Shown: positions 11,214 through 22,500 of the stretch, piece after piece
Layout of the letters: every line of letters starts with the position of its first letter
How positions within the stretch are numbered: position 1 is the first letter of the stretch
Assembly: GCA_001642005.1 (NCBI GenBank)
Contig: LWCA01000037.1
Span: 1 to 64,000 of the forward strand
Reading direction: 5' to 3'
Source: Intoshia linei
Lineage: Eukaryota > Orthonectida > Rhopaluridae
DNA: 64,000 nucleotides
Notes under the pieces: model-generated
Told to the model about the DNA's origin: nothing
The model's database searches: none
What the model saw: only the letters and a program-made list of their open reading frames with translations
Translations under genes and position numbers: made by a program

Positions 11214-13703
11214 ATGATTGAAACTTCAACAGAAAATTCTTCATCATTATCACAATTGCAGAATATTAATGTAAATATTGGTGAACACAACACAGAAATA
11301 TGTTTAAAGAGATATTCAAATTGTATATTGATGTTGATTACCCAGACTGGAACAATAAATAAAATTGTTTATTTAAAATATATTGTTTATATTAATTTTT
11401 AGTTTGACTACTCTAAATCAAAATCTATATCAAATTTATCCATAAATAAACAATATACAGGCCGTATGGTACTGGGAACATCAGATAATTTGGTAACATT
11501 AATTGATCTAAATAATAGTATTCTTTTATTGGACTAATACTTATAATATTAATACGATTAATAAATAATAAATTATTATACGGTTAATCAATGATGTAAT
11601 TAATTATATAGTGTATAAGTTATGGTATATATTCCCCAAGAACATAAATGTTCCTTAAATGGAATATTTGGTAACTTCGGAGTTCCTAGGAATTCAATTT
11701 TTTGTAGATGTATTTTATTTCCTTATTTATTTTATCTTGTTATATTATATTAGCATGTGTTTGACAACATACAATACATGTATGTAAAGTAAGAATATAT
11801 ACATCTACGGCACCCTGACTACAACTAAAATAATCATTAAATATCATCAGTTGCTTATATAACAATGAATGTCTGTGTGTATTACACACTAACCATTTAT
11901 TGAAAAAATGTCATTTTGAATAAAAATGTAATAAAACATACATTCTGGAACGCGTTTTAAAATCATTAAGATTGCCGTTAATCTCAAAAACGCATACCTT
12001 CATGATCAATATCCCAACTTACCCTTTGTTTTAAAAATGAAACACGTCATAAAATTTTTTTAAACATAAATTCTGGGATAGTTTTTAAAATCATAAACAT
12101 TTTCATAAATGGAAACATCAAAAAAAATAATTTTTACGATCAAAACCCACATTACCAATTTTTAAAAAAAACAGCCCTAGGATTTAAAAAAATTGTAGAT
12201 GGTAGTTGTATCCTGTTAAGACACACAAAAAATTTTAATCTGAATAAGTGACACCTTCACGGTCAAAAAAGTACTTTAAAATTAATTTTTTTTTTATTTT
12301 GAAACTATTTTATTATAACAAAAAATTTGAAATAATAATTAATAGTCCTACAATTAAAAAAAAAGATTATTCTGATAGAGCTTATTCCATTTGATATAAA
12401 TATAAAATTTCAACCCCAGAAGTTTGCATTTCCGGTGAAAAATAATTTTTAATATATTACAAACCAATATTTTTCAAATGTTGGATTAAAATTAAAAATA
12501 ATCATCCTACAATTTAAAAAAAAGTGTTCATTGAACGTAGCACGATTTACACGATTCTACACATTTACAATATATAAATATGGGTGGAAATCTATTTAAT
12601 TGATTCCTTCGGGATTTTTTTCATTTCTACGCAATTTTTGATTCTCATTTTCAAAACATTTTGTTTAAAATTTAAACTAAAAATACAACAACGAATTACT
12701 AAAAGTAATACAACTTTGTTATTATCATTTTTATATTATTACAATCGGTTTGCAATATTGGTAAAATTCATCTGAAATATGTTTTTAAAGTGCTGATTCC
12801 GTTAATTATTACATATTTGGTATTTTTAATTATTTATTAAATTGGTACTGAATATATATATAAACACATTGAAAATTACAAAATAGGTTTTTACAATTTT
12901 ATTTTTTCTGGAATTTATCTTATTTATGACAATTTTTAGGATTGGACTGTTAATACTTTATTTTTAATATTCACACATTCTGTCTAATTAATTAAAAAAA
13001 TGAAACAATTTTTGTTAAAATTCTTTACACAAACGTTAACAATAAATTTAACGTATAATATTTAACTTTAAATTAAACGGTAATGTGATATTACGGGTCC
13101 ACGTGTAACAAGTTTAGAACCAATCCTTTAAATGATTGATAATGGTCAATAGTAGCATTTTTAGGTTAAATTTTCTTAATGAATTTATTTTTCTGGTAGA
13201 ATAAAATGTCCGCCCTTTGCAGAGCTATGATGCTGTTTGTACGAAGTACATAACAGTCAAGCTAGTATGTGATATAGAGTGTTCGGCGAATTGACCAATG
13301 TAATATGTCAAAGACTTTCATTAATTGATGTAGATTCTATGTGATATAATGTAAAATTATATTCCATCAATATAACTTTGATATATCAAACACATAATTT
13401 TTGTTAGCATTGCCGTAATTGTTTTAAAATTCTCAAAATATAAACAATGAAAGTAAAATATAACCGTACTATGTAGTCTATTAGAAAACATATAGATATC
13501 AACTACATGTGTTATAATTTATAACATTATATTAATTACACTTATTTTAGAATGAAATTGAATCATATTGTGATTGTTTGGTGAATAGTTTCAATTTTAA
13601 ACACGACAGTCTTCGTTTAATTTTGAGCCTTAAAGATGAATCCGCAAATACGTTTAAAAAAATTATAGAAATATGTAAAAAAGAAATAAATTATAATTTA
13701 TGA
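11214..13703 (+). CDS. PSMG3: PSMG3 (proteasome assembly chaperone 3, PAC3)
   Basis: Chaperone that works with PAC4 in assembling the 20S proteasome alpha ring. Three exons, 11214-11366, 11403-11492 and 13551-13703, all joined in phase 0, give 131 residues against about 122 in human. Matching segments are YSNCILMLITQTGTINKI (human FSSHILVLVTQFGKMG), GRMVLGTSDNL (KVLLGQDEPL), and in the last exon CDCLVNSFNF then ILSLKDESANTFKKIIEIC (VAVKDKSMEGLKALREVIRVC). Intron 2 is about 2.06 kb and contains a family-A repeat and part of a tandem repeat. The N-terminal 30 residues are not conserved. A short family, but the order and spacing of matches is convincing. Confidence 0.85.
11930..12260 (+). repeat. 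Family-C degenerate tandem repeat (about 110-130-nt units)
   Basis: Consecutive units share the sense TTCTGGGATAGTTTTTAAAATC, then CATAAA, a stretch on caring for the motif CTTxCATCTTxAxGATCAAAA and AATTACC-polyT. Related units occur at 26880-27100, 30700-30870 and 56990-57310. Lies in PSMG3 intron 2. Confidence 0.55.
12575..13270 (+). repeat. Family-A dispersed repeat, copy 1 (PSMG3 intron 2)
   Basis: A non-coding element of about 0.7 kb sharing long blocks with 20690-21340, such as AAAGTGCTGATTCCGTTAAT, GACAATTTTTAGGAT and GCTGTTTGTACG near the right end. Shorter copies are at 52250-52510 and, reversed, at 41265-41405. No ORF or terminal repeat was identified, so the class is unknown. Confidence 0.6.
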
Positions 13704-14144
13704 ATTACTCTCAATAGCGATAATTTATTGAAATCGATCTACCTACATTTATTAGTAACTAGCCTCACTGTTATGTAGTTCAACCATTCTCTACGGGGTC
13801 CATAAAAATTTTAGTTAAATTATTTACAAAAATAAAACAATGATATTTCCGCAATGATTTCTAATTAACTCCAACTAAGTAAAAAAATAATAAATATGCT
13901 CCGCGATACATTTTATAATTTATTAACGGGCCGCCGTGAAAAAAGTGTAGGAACCCCTGCTGTATCCCATATCCTCGTCTTGAGATTACCATATAGTTAT
14001 GCAGTATTGCAGATATGTAGTATACACTGTATACTATACAGTGTTGTATATAGTACAGAATATTTTAGCGTTTTAATTTATTACATTTATCCATAACAAC
14101 CAACTGTCATGACAATAAACTTTATTTCCTGTACAATATAAAAT

Positions 14145-15209
14145 ATGTCTATTGCATTGACGCGGTTAATCGAAGAAAGAAAGCAATGGCGCAAGCAGAA
14201 ATTATTTGTAATTTGACCTTTTTTGATTTAACCGTTATTTAGGCATTTGAGGCTAAACCTATAACAAAAGATGGAACTTTGAATATGTTTGAATGGAATG
14301 CAACCATCCCTGGAAAAACTGGAGTAACTATTTTATTGTGTAATATCCCTAAAGACTAAATAGACTAATTGGGAAAAGGGATCTTTCAATTTACGATTGT
14401 ATTTCAAAGATGATTATCCAACAACGCCCCCTCGATGTAATTTTAAAAAAAGTATAAATATCCCATCAAAGTATGAATGATATATCTAGATTATAGAAGT
14501 TTACAGTATTACAACTAATTGATAATATAGAATATTTAAATTTTTTGAATAGGGCCAAATTTTCTCAAAGTATGAACAAAATTAGTTCAAATAAGTTTAA
14601 TTAGTTAAACCCGTCAGATTAAAATTTTTAGATATTGTTAATGATTATAATTTTTTCGTGTTGGGTGGTATTAATCTTTATTTGGACCTACAGTTGTGAC
14701 AATTTTTAATAAATAAATCTTAATCAAGATTAGTAAAACTTTGATTTTATTTTTAATATTTTAGGTAAATTTGAACCGACTATTTTCCATCCCAATATTT
14801 ATCCATCAGGAACTGTTTGTTTGTCACTGTTAGATGAGGATAAAGACTGGAAACCATCCGTTTCAATCAAACAAGTAATTAATTTTTTTGGGTATCATTT
14901 GGAATTTTAAAAATTAGAAAATATATATTATGACATTTGAAGTTGCAAAAACTGTATAAACTCCATTTAACAGTGATCGTACTAAAGTTATGATAGTGGT
15001 AGTTCAAAATAATGAAATTTTTTAGATTTTAACTGGCATTCAAAAATTATTAAATGAACCAAACATTAAAGATCCTGCACAAGCTGATGCATACACTGTA
15101 TATTGGTATTTTTAAAAAAAATTTAAAATATTTTAAATTTAGTAATAACCGCGAGGAATATGATAAACGAATACGCGAACAAGCAGAACGATTTCATAAA
15201 AATTATTAA
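14145..15209 (+). CDS. UBE2I: UBC9 SUMO-conjugating E2 enzyme
   Basis: The single E2 for SUMO; it receives SUMO from SAE1/SAE2 on its catalytic cysteine and transfers it to substrates, mainly in the nucleus. Six exons, 14145-14207, 14243-14323, 14364-14436, 14765-14874, 15026-15105 and 15143-15209, give 157 residues, against 158 in human, with all phases closing. Motifs: [17 protein letters not shown] at the N-terminus, [36 protein letters not shown] with the catalytic Cys, [32 protein letters not shown] and [15 protein letters not shown]. Three introns are 34-40 nt. The last exon lies wholly antisense to the last coding exon of UROS. Confidence 0.97.
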
Positions 15210-18110
15210 ATTTTATTTCATTATTTATACATTTTATCATATCTTGCATCAACGGTGCATCTGGTGTAATACATGTTAAATTAAATGATTTTAAATAATT
15301 TGCAGTTTGTTTTCCCATACAAATATATCTCACCTTGTTGGCAAAAAAACTTTCTATTTTGGAACCTAGATTATTTTATAAAAAAATCAATATGTATTAG
15401 TAAGTGACTATTTTCAATGTATATGATACGGTTCTTTCTGGAATTTCGAAGGGGTCTCAGGTCATTAAATTTTACTTTAATTGCTTTATAAATTGTCTGT
15501 AATCATTTTTTCATCATCTTAAATCTGGTTGGAAAGCTGAATAAATGGTTACCGCCCCTGCATTGAAGGAAAAATGCACTGTAGATTAAATTTAACCTAA
15601 TACTAATGGAATAAAACAGTTATTTATATTTAAATATCGATGATATTCTTACTAATCTAACATTGATTATTTACAAACTGAACCAGAGGTGGGGATGCAT
15701 TTACTGTCCGAAGGCCGCAATAACGTCCAAAAACATTTTAATAAGGTCGCACCTTTCTCAATAAAATTTAATCAAATACAGCAGTGCTTCTCATTGGGGT
15801 GAATGATAAAATTTTAGCATATTTTATTTAATTTAGTAAAATCTTATGAGAAAAAGCCAAAATTTTATCGACCCTTAAGGAAATAATCCCTTTACCAAAC
15901 TTTTAAATCAAAAACTCCTCTATCTGATTCCAAAAGCAAAAGCCTAATTTTACCAACACTTTAGGAAAAAATGGCTTTTACCAATATTTTTCTGATAATC
16001 CCATTTTATAAAAAATTAATATTTTGAATGATAAATAAAATAATTCAAATTGTTCAGAAGGTCCCACCTCTAAACTAAACTATATTGTTAACCATTTTTG
16101 TCTAGTGAATGAATATTTAATATTCAACAATTTTTTATAATACACGATAAAAAATTATAAGGACCCTGACTTGAATAAAATTATACTTACCAAATATAAG
16201 TAGTTAAAATAAATTTATAAAATTGAATTTTGACTTGGTAAATTAAATTATAAAAGTAAACTGTATTTACATTTATATAAGTTAGATATATCATTCAATA
16301 CTACCAATGCATAGCGAATTATACATTGAAAATAATGGCCTTAATAATAATAATATTAATAAATAATAACATGTATAAACTACAAAAGCTAATTTTACGT
16401 AAAATTAGGTTATCGTGTCATTAAAAAATAAACCAATTTGATTAATAATAACGTTGAAAACAGATTCGACGCCAGAAGGACTGAAAAATGCAACAACATG
16501 AGCATTTCGCTAAAAATGTAAATGTATACGTGAATTAAAAATAGTACCACACCCGGTTGATGAATTAATGTTTGCAATTGTGAATTAGGAATAGTATTGT
16601 AGACATAAAAACTTTTATATTCAATTTCTAAAATATAAAATAAATTATGCGATAATAACCTTATTTAAAATCAAGGATACAAATCAACATAGGAACGATT
16701 TGTCAATAAAATTTTATAAAACAATTGAATGGGATTGCAAGATTTGCTATTTGGAAAGAAAAAGCAAAATGATATTAAAAAATCAATCCAAAACCTCGAT
16801 CTCCAATTAACCACCAATCAAAAACGCATAGATGACTGCAACACCAAATTCGAAGCTTGTACAAAGAGAGCCCTAGAATTTAAGAAAAAAGGGAAAACGA
16901 ATGGTAAACCTAATCGACCCGAATATACTAATTTTAGATGCTATGCGTGTTTTAAAGCAGCGAAAGCGTATAAGTGAACAAATTAAAAAATTGGATAATC
17001 AAATAGCTAATTTGGACAATTTAAAATTTGATCTAATTGAAGTTCAAACGCAAAAAGAACATATAAAATCGGTGAAAGAAGCTTCCGATGCAATTAAAAG
17101 TGAAATGAAAAATATGTTTGATATTTTTAATCGTTTTAATGTATCATGTTTATAGTACCATTGATAAAGTTAGTGATACTCAAGATGATTTGAATGCAAT
17201 CAGGGACGATCTTAATGATATGAACAACATTCTGGCAGATAATGCTGAAATGAGAGACAGCGAGATTGGCTTGGAGGCATATTGTATTTTGACATTGTAA
17301 ATTGATTTTAGGACCTTGAAAATGAATTTATGAACCTTGAAAATGAAATACAAGCAGATGAACTCAGTCCTATTAAAGAAGAAACAGACACTAAAGACAT
17401 TGATAAGGATATAGAACTCATTCTGAACGATTTAGAAGACGTGCCAACTGATAAAGTTAAAAAAGAAACTGGTTCAAATTTAAATATTTTTAATTACTAG
17501 TTATTTAGAAACAGATTTCCGTGATAACCTCGAAAAATGGCTTACGTGACAAAATGAAAATGTAGCATTAAATGTTTATATTAAGACCTTTTTCTTGGAA
17601 ATATTTATCAATAATGTCCAAAGAACGAACTCCTCGAATATATATCAATATTCTTTCTTCTAATATAATAAAAATTTGTACAGAAATAATAAAATACCAT
17701 TTTCGAATAATTCTATCAAATTATCAGCGCTATTAGCTATAATTCGACTGGAAAACGGGGCAAAACTTTGCACTAAGAAAATATTGTATATGACTACGAC
17801 TGAACGCTTACCAAATTTTGCAATTTGTCTTCCAACAATATAAAATTTTGCATCATTTAATCCAAAATTTTCTAATCTCTTGGCAGCATATTTGCTGGTT
17901 AATATAATGGTCAAATTATTATTTTCCCGCAGCAAATTGAGCAATTCATTGCTAAAGGTAAATTGAATAATATGAATCGGTTCAATAAATAAAACGTCCG
18001 CATCTTTTGAAATTGTCTTTGAAATTTATATTTTTATGTCAAAAATCACATACATTTTCATAAATATTGTTTGAATCTGAATGCGTTTTGAAAAGTATCA
18101 CTTTTTTCAT
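15139..18110 (-). CDS. UROS: Uroporphyrinogen-III synthase (HemD/UROS)
   Basis: Heme pathway enzyme that cyclises hydroxymethylbilane and inverts ring D to give uroporphyrinogen III. Seven exons read leftward: 18110-18054, 18016-17812, 17772-17698, 17659-17588, 15557-15538, 15496-15409 and 15365-15139. All phases close to 247 residues, against 265 in human. Matches to this poorly conserved family: MKKVILFKTH start, VLFIEPIHIIQF, LTIILTSKYAAKRL (human LIFTSPRAVEAAEL), AKFYIVGRQIAKF, RILIYIRGVRSLDIIDKYF, VTIYSTIYKA, and a final YICMGKQTANYLKSFNL (human AAIGPTTARALAAQGL). Exon 5 has only 20 nt and is followed by a 41-nt intron that fits only as GC-AG. Intron 4 hosts a SNF7 gene on the other strand. 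The 3' end overlaps UBC9. Confidence 0.8.
16729..17500 (+). CDS. SNF7-family ESCRT-III protein (CHMP), nested in a UROS intron
   Basis: ESCRT-III subunits polymerise on membranes for budding and scission in multivesicular bodies, cytokinesis and membrane repair. Exons 16729-16903, 16938-17115, 17156-17276 and 17312-17500 give 220 residues. The start MGLQDLLFGKKKQ resembles the CHMP4/6 type; a basic helix follows with DAMRVLKQRKRISEQIKKLD, then KNITIDKVSDTQDDLNAI and an acidic C-terminal half. Helices and charge distribution (basic N, acidic C) are typical. The subfamily is unsure: the central part resembles CHMP7 and CHMP5, the start CHMP4. Introns are 34, 40 and 35 nt; the last fits only with a GC donor (GAG|GCATAT). 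The gene sits entirely in UROS intron 4 on the opposite strand. Confidence 0.8.
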
Positions 18111-18255
18111 TATTATAATTAATTGGTAACCAATTTTATCATTGTCACTAGTGTACTAATTTAAATTATGTGAAAATAACTTTATAAGTTATTTGTAAAT
18201 ATTTGGTTTGTTTTTGTAAATGATATCTGTACAAATTAAAAGTATTACATAAGAA

Positions 18256-19529
18256 ATGGTATGATTCTACTGTAAATTGACATTCTAATGTTATATAGGC
18301 ATATCATTCGACATTTACAAATAATAATTATAAGGTTATTGGCGATACAGCCTTACTACCTTTACGTACAAAAATTAGAGGACCAGCTGTTAAAACAAGT
18401 TTATCTATTTGATACTTTTTATATTTTTCAGACGAAAATTACGATATCATTGATGAAGTTTTATTATTTTTTAAAGCCAATATCCTCTTTAAAAGTTTCA
18501 CTATCCAGGTAGAATCGGTCATTTTTATTTTGTATGTCTTTTTAGTCTGAAGCTGATCGTACCTTAATTTACATTACTCTTTATATTACAGAAGTTTTGA
18601 AAAAAGCAGTCAAGGTACACTATTAATTCATCAATGGTCACGTTAAGACTTGTCTTAAGAGTCAAGATAACAATACCTGTAAAAAGTTGATTGTTGACAA
18701 GTTTAACGAACAAACGTTGATTTAGAAATTTTTAATAAATTTTATTGATCAATCACTTATTTTACTAAATTGACATTTTATAAAAAAGTACTAACTGTAC
18801 TGTACTTGAATAATTTATTTTTACTAAAAAATAAAAATGATTTATTCATAGTATTCCATTTAAAATGTTTTGTAATGAGAATAATGAATAAGGTACGAGA
18901 AACAATTCAAAAACAACATAAAAATAAATTTTTTTATTTTTCATTCTAATTAAAAATTCCGTTAGCGTTAACGGGATTAAAGTGTATTAAAATTACGCTG
19001 ATTTGGTTATAAGTGAATTTATGATTTAAAATCAAAAAAATTAGTCATGTCAGTTTAGAATAGTCAATTTCATACAAATTTTTTTTGAGAATTTGTGAGA
19101 ATCATTATAATGTACTTATATGTATTGATAATTTAGTGCCAAAATAAAAACAACACTGTAAAAGAACTGCATTCTATGAGTATTGAAAAATTTTCTATAC
19201 CTGGAGATCAATCATTTCCTCTTAAAGGTTTATATGCCTCTCCAGCAAACCGAAACGAAGAAGGTTTTTAACTGTTATGAAATATTTTATAGATTTTAAA
19301 TTTTTATTAAATTATTTGTAATTTGAGTTTTATTAGCAGAAATACGAGGATACCTAACCCAAGTGCGACAGGAAGTAAACGAAAGATTGTCAACCATTTT
19401 GTTCAAGGATTCTGATAAAAAACCTTCAAAAGTTTCATTTTTAAACGTGTAATTTAAATTTTTTAGTGGTGGACCTGTTTCGTAAAAAGAAAATTTATGG
19501 ATAAAAGTCTATCTAAAGCTGGACAATGA
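18256..19529 (+). CDS. ARPC3: ARPC3 (Arp2/3 complex subunit 3, p21)
   Basis: Structural subunit of the Arp2/3 complex that nucleates branched actin. Seven exons: 18256-18258 (the ATG alone), 18299-18398, 18432-18508, 18546-18614, 19137-19263, 19340-19431 and 19467-19529, giving 176 residues against 178 in human. Motifs: AYHSTF, GDTALLPLRTKIRGPA, DIIDEVLLFFKANILFKSF, EADRTLIYITLYITEVLKK, FSIPGDQSFPLKGLYASP, YLTQVRQEVNERL and a final WWTCFVKRKFMDKSLSKAGQ. The acceptor of exon 6 is ambiguous by three bases (TAG or CAG). The start lies 145 bp from the divergent UROS start, suggesting a shared promoter. Its stop is 48 bp from the end of the convergent transporter gene. Confidence 0.97.
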
Positions 19530-19577
19530 ACCAACCTCTTTATTAATTTAGCTTGACTAATAAATATTGAATATTAT

Positions 19578-22500
19578 TTATTCAGTTACATCTTCTAAAT
19601 CTTTTTCTTTTATTCTAAATACATGCAGAAGAATGTAGATAATCGATGCGAAAGCATATGAAACACCAACCATGATAAACATGTCGAAATATCTTCCAGT
19701 TGTCCTTATTATTTGAGCTAAATATACTTTTAGTTGTAATAATTTCATTTTTGTTTTATTTTATTATGAGAATATTTTTAAACCCAACCATTTTTACTAA
19801 AAATCCACTTTTATCAACCCTTAAGCGAAATTCCACTTTTACAAACTCTTTAGGGAAAATTCCGATTTTACAAATCCATTAGAGAAAAATCGAGTTTCAC
19901 CAATCCTAAGGGAAAAATGTAGTCTTATTAACCCTAAAATGAAAAAATCAGTTTTACCAACCCTTAAGACAGTGCTTTTCAACTATTTTTGGTTGGCAAC
20001 ACATATTTCAATCTCAAAAAATTTCGCGACACATCAATCAAAAAAATACACGATTGATTAATAAATATAATTGAACCAATTTTTTTCTAATAATCTAAAA
20101 ATAAGCTATGTAAAATTTATCATCGTCACTAAAAATATCTTTGATTTGCATTTTTATGTCTTCCAATTGTATTGTCTGCTAATGAAATTTAAATAAAATT
20201 TTAAGTTTGGCGATACACAAAAGTTTCACGATACACTGGTTGGAAAGCACTGCCTTAAGGGATTAATTCACCTTTACAAACCCTAAAACTTGAAATTTTT
20301 CCTGAAGGTTTGGTAACACTAATGGTTTAATTTCAGTCTTGTAAAACTGAATTTTTCCCTTAAGATTTGGTAAAACAGGAATTTTCCCAAAAGGGTTGGT
20401 AAATTTTGATTTTCAGTAAAAATGATTAGATTTAAGTAAAAAATGGTTGGATTTAAGTAGACACCCTTTTATTACAGTGCTCGTTCTCCAAAGTGACCAC
20501 TTTTGATGAACGAAGGATCGTGGAGAGTCAACAGTGGGTCCGTTGTAGATCAAAGTGATAGGCCCTATATACAAACTAAAAAAATATATATCCATGGTTT
20601 AACTATTTCTTCAGTGCTACACGGCTGGAGTAACAAAATTACACCAACACTTAAGTAAAAAATCCACTTAATAATATTATTTTTTTGAAATTTGTTCCTT
20701 CATTGCTTCGAAATATTTTTTATTGCTACGCAATTTTTCAATCTCAAAAATCTCATTTTTAAAACATTTTGTTTATAACTTAAATTAAAACTACAACTTT
20801 GTCATTATCATTTTTATATTTATTACAATCCTTTGCAATATTGGTAAATTCACGTGAAATATGTTTATAAAGTGCTGATTCCGTTAATTATTGATACATA
20901 ATTGGTATTTTTAAGTATTTATTAAATTGGTACAGAATATATATTATCACTTTGAAAATGACAAAATAGGATTTTATAATTTTATGTTTTCTGGAATTTA
21001 TGCTATTTATGACAATTTTTAGGATCGGACTGTTTTTACTTTATTTTTAATAATATACACACATTCTGTCTAAAAATTAAAAAAATGGGATAACAATTGT
21101 TTGTAAAATTCTTTATACAAATGTTAACAAAATTAAGATGGAATAATTCAATTTAAAGTAAAAAGTAATATGATATGACAATTTCACCTGAAACAAGTTT
21201 GAGAACCACTCCTTTAAAGGATTGATAATAGTAAATAGTAGAATTTTAAGTTAGATTTTCAACGTGTATTTATTTTTTTGGTATATTAAAAATGTGCCCT
21301 CGGCAGAGCTAGGTGCTGTTTGTACGTAGTACAATGTACTATATATAATTACTTGAACAAAAAAATAATATTTTCAAATTTTACGTACTACAATCAAAAT
21401 AAATTTTTTATTGGTCAAAATAGTCCACATGAACCACTTTGGCAACCCTTTTTTTAATATATTCTGAATATCACGAAAAAAATAAGCAGGTTTATTCAAT
21501 TGGACACAAAAAATGACAAGTTTCATTATTACATAATCAATACCAATTTATTTAAACTGATGATTAATATTGATTTTTCGGTTTTTCTGATATTAATATT
21601 TCAACTAATGTATTAATTTACCGGCTATTTGAGGACCAATAGCTAAACCAATACCCATACCGAACCGATAAATGACAAATAAATGTTTTATTTTGCGAGT
21701 GTTCATTATCTCTTCACAAGATACATACATTCCTGCAATTATTGGACCGCCGAATAATCCTTGACCTATGTGAAACATGTACATTTTAATTTTGAATGCT
21801 TTTAACAAATTACCGATAACATAAAGATACATTTCAAATAATTGATTTGAAAACCCTCCTCCAATAGATATTAAAAAAAGAGATAATGCACAACCACCAT
21901 AGATTATTAAAAACTTTCCTTCCAAAAATCGACCAATTGCTGATGTTAATAATCGACTTGTTGCTTCTGATACACCATATATTGTTACTACTTGGACAGC
22001 ATCAACAAGATGTATATTTTTTGATAACATGTATCGTATCTAAATTTTCACAGTACAATTCAATAATAATTATAATTATTGGGCTAATTTTTTTTAGATA
22101 AAAAAACTGATAATGGTAAAATGTGATTTTTAAATACCCAATTTTGTAGCATATACTAAAGAATATGGTCCCATGAGAAGAGTCGCACCTAACATGCACA
22201 AAATCCCTCTTTGGAGGCCAAATTGAGAATTTATAAAATTTCCATTTTTCATACACTAGTCATGGCTCAACTGCTGTGGAAAGGTGGTTAGAGGCTATAT
22301 GGAATAACGAATCTCTCGTCAAATTTTTAGGGACCTATTATTACATATTGATATCTCATAAGAGAGTATCGTAGATTCGGCTCCACCCGTTAACCGGGCC
22401 ATGTGGATTCTGTTTATATGTAATCAAAATACAATGTATGACTTTATTTACTTACATAAATTACCATATTAAATGTTTCCGACTTTTTTGACATACATTT

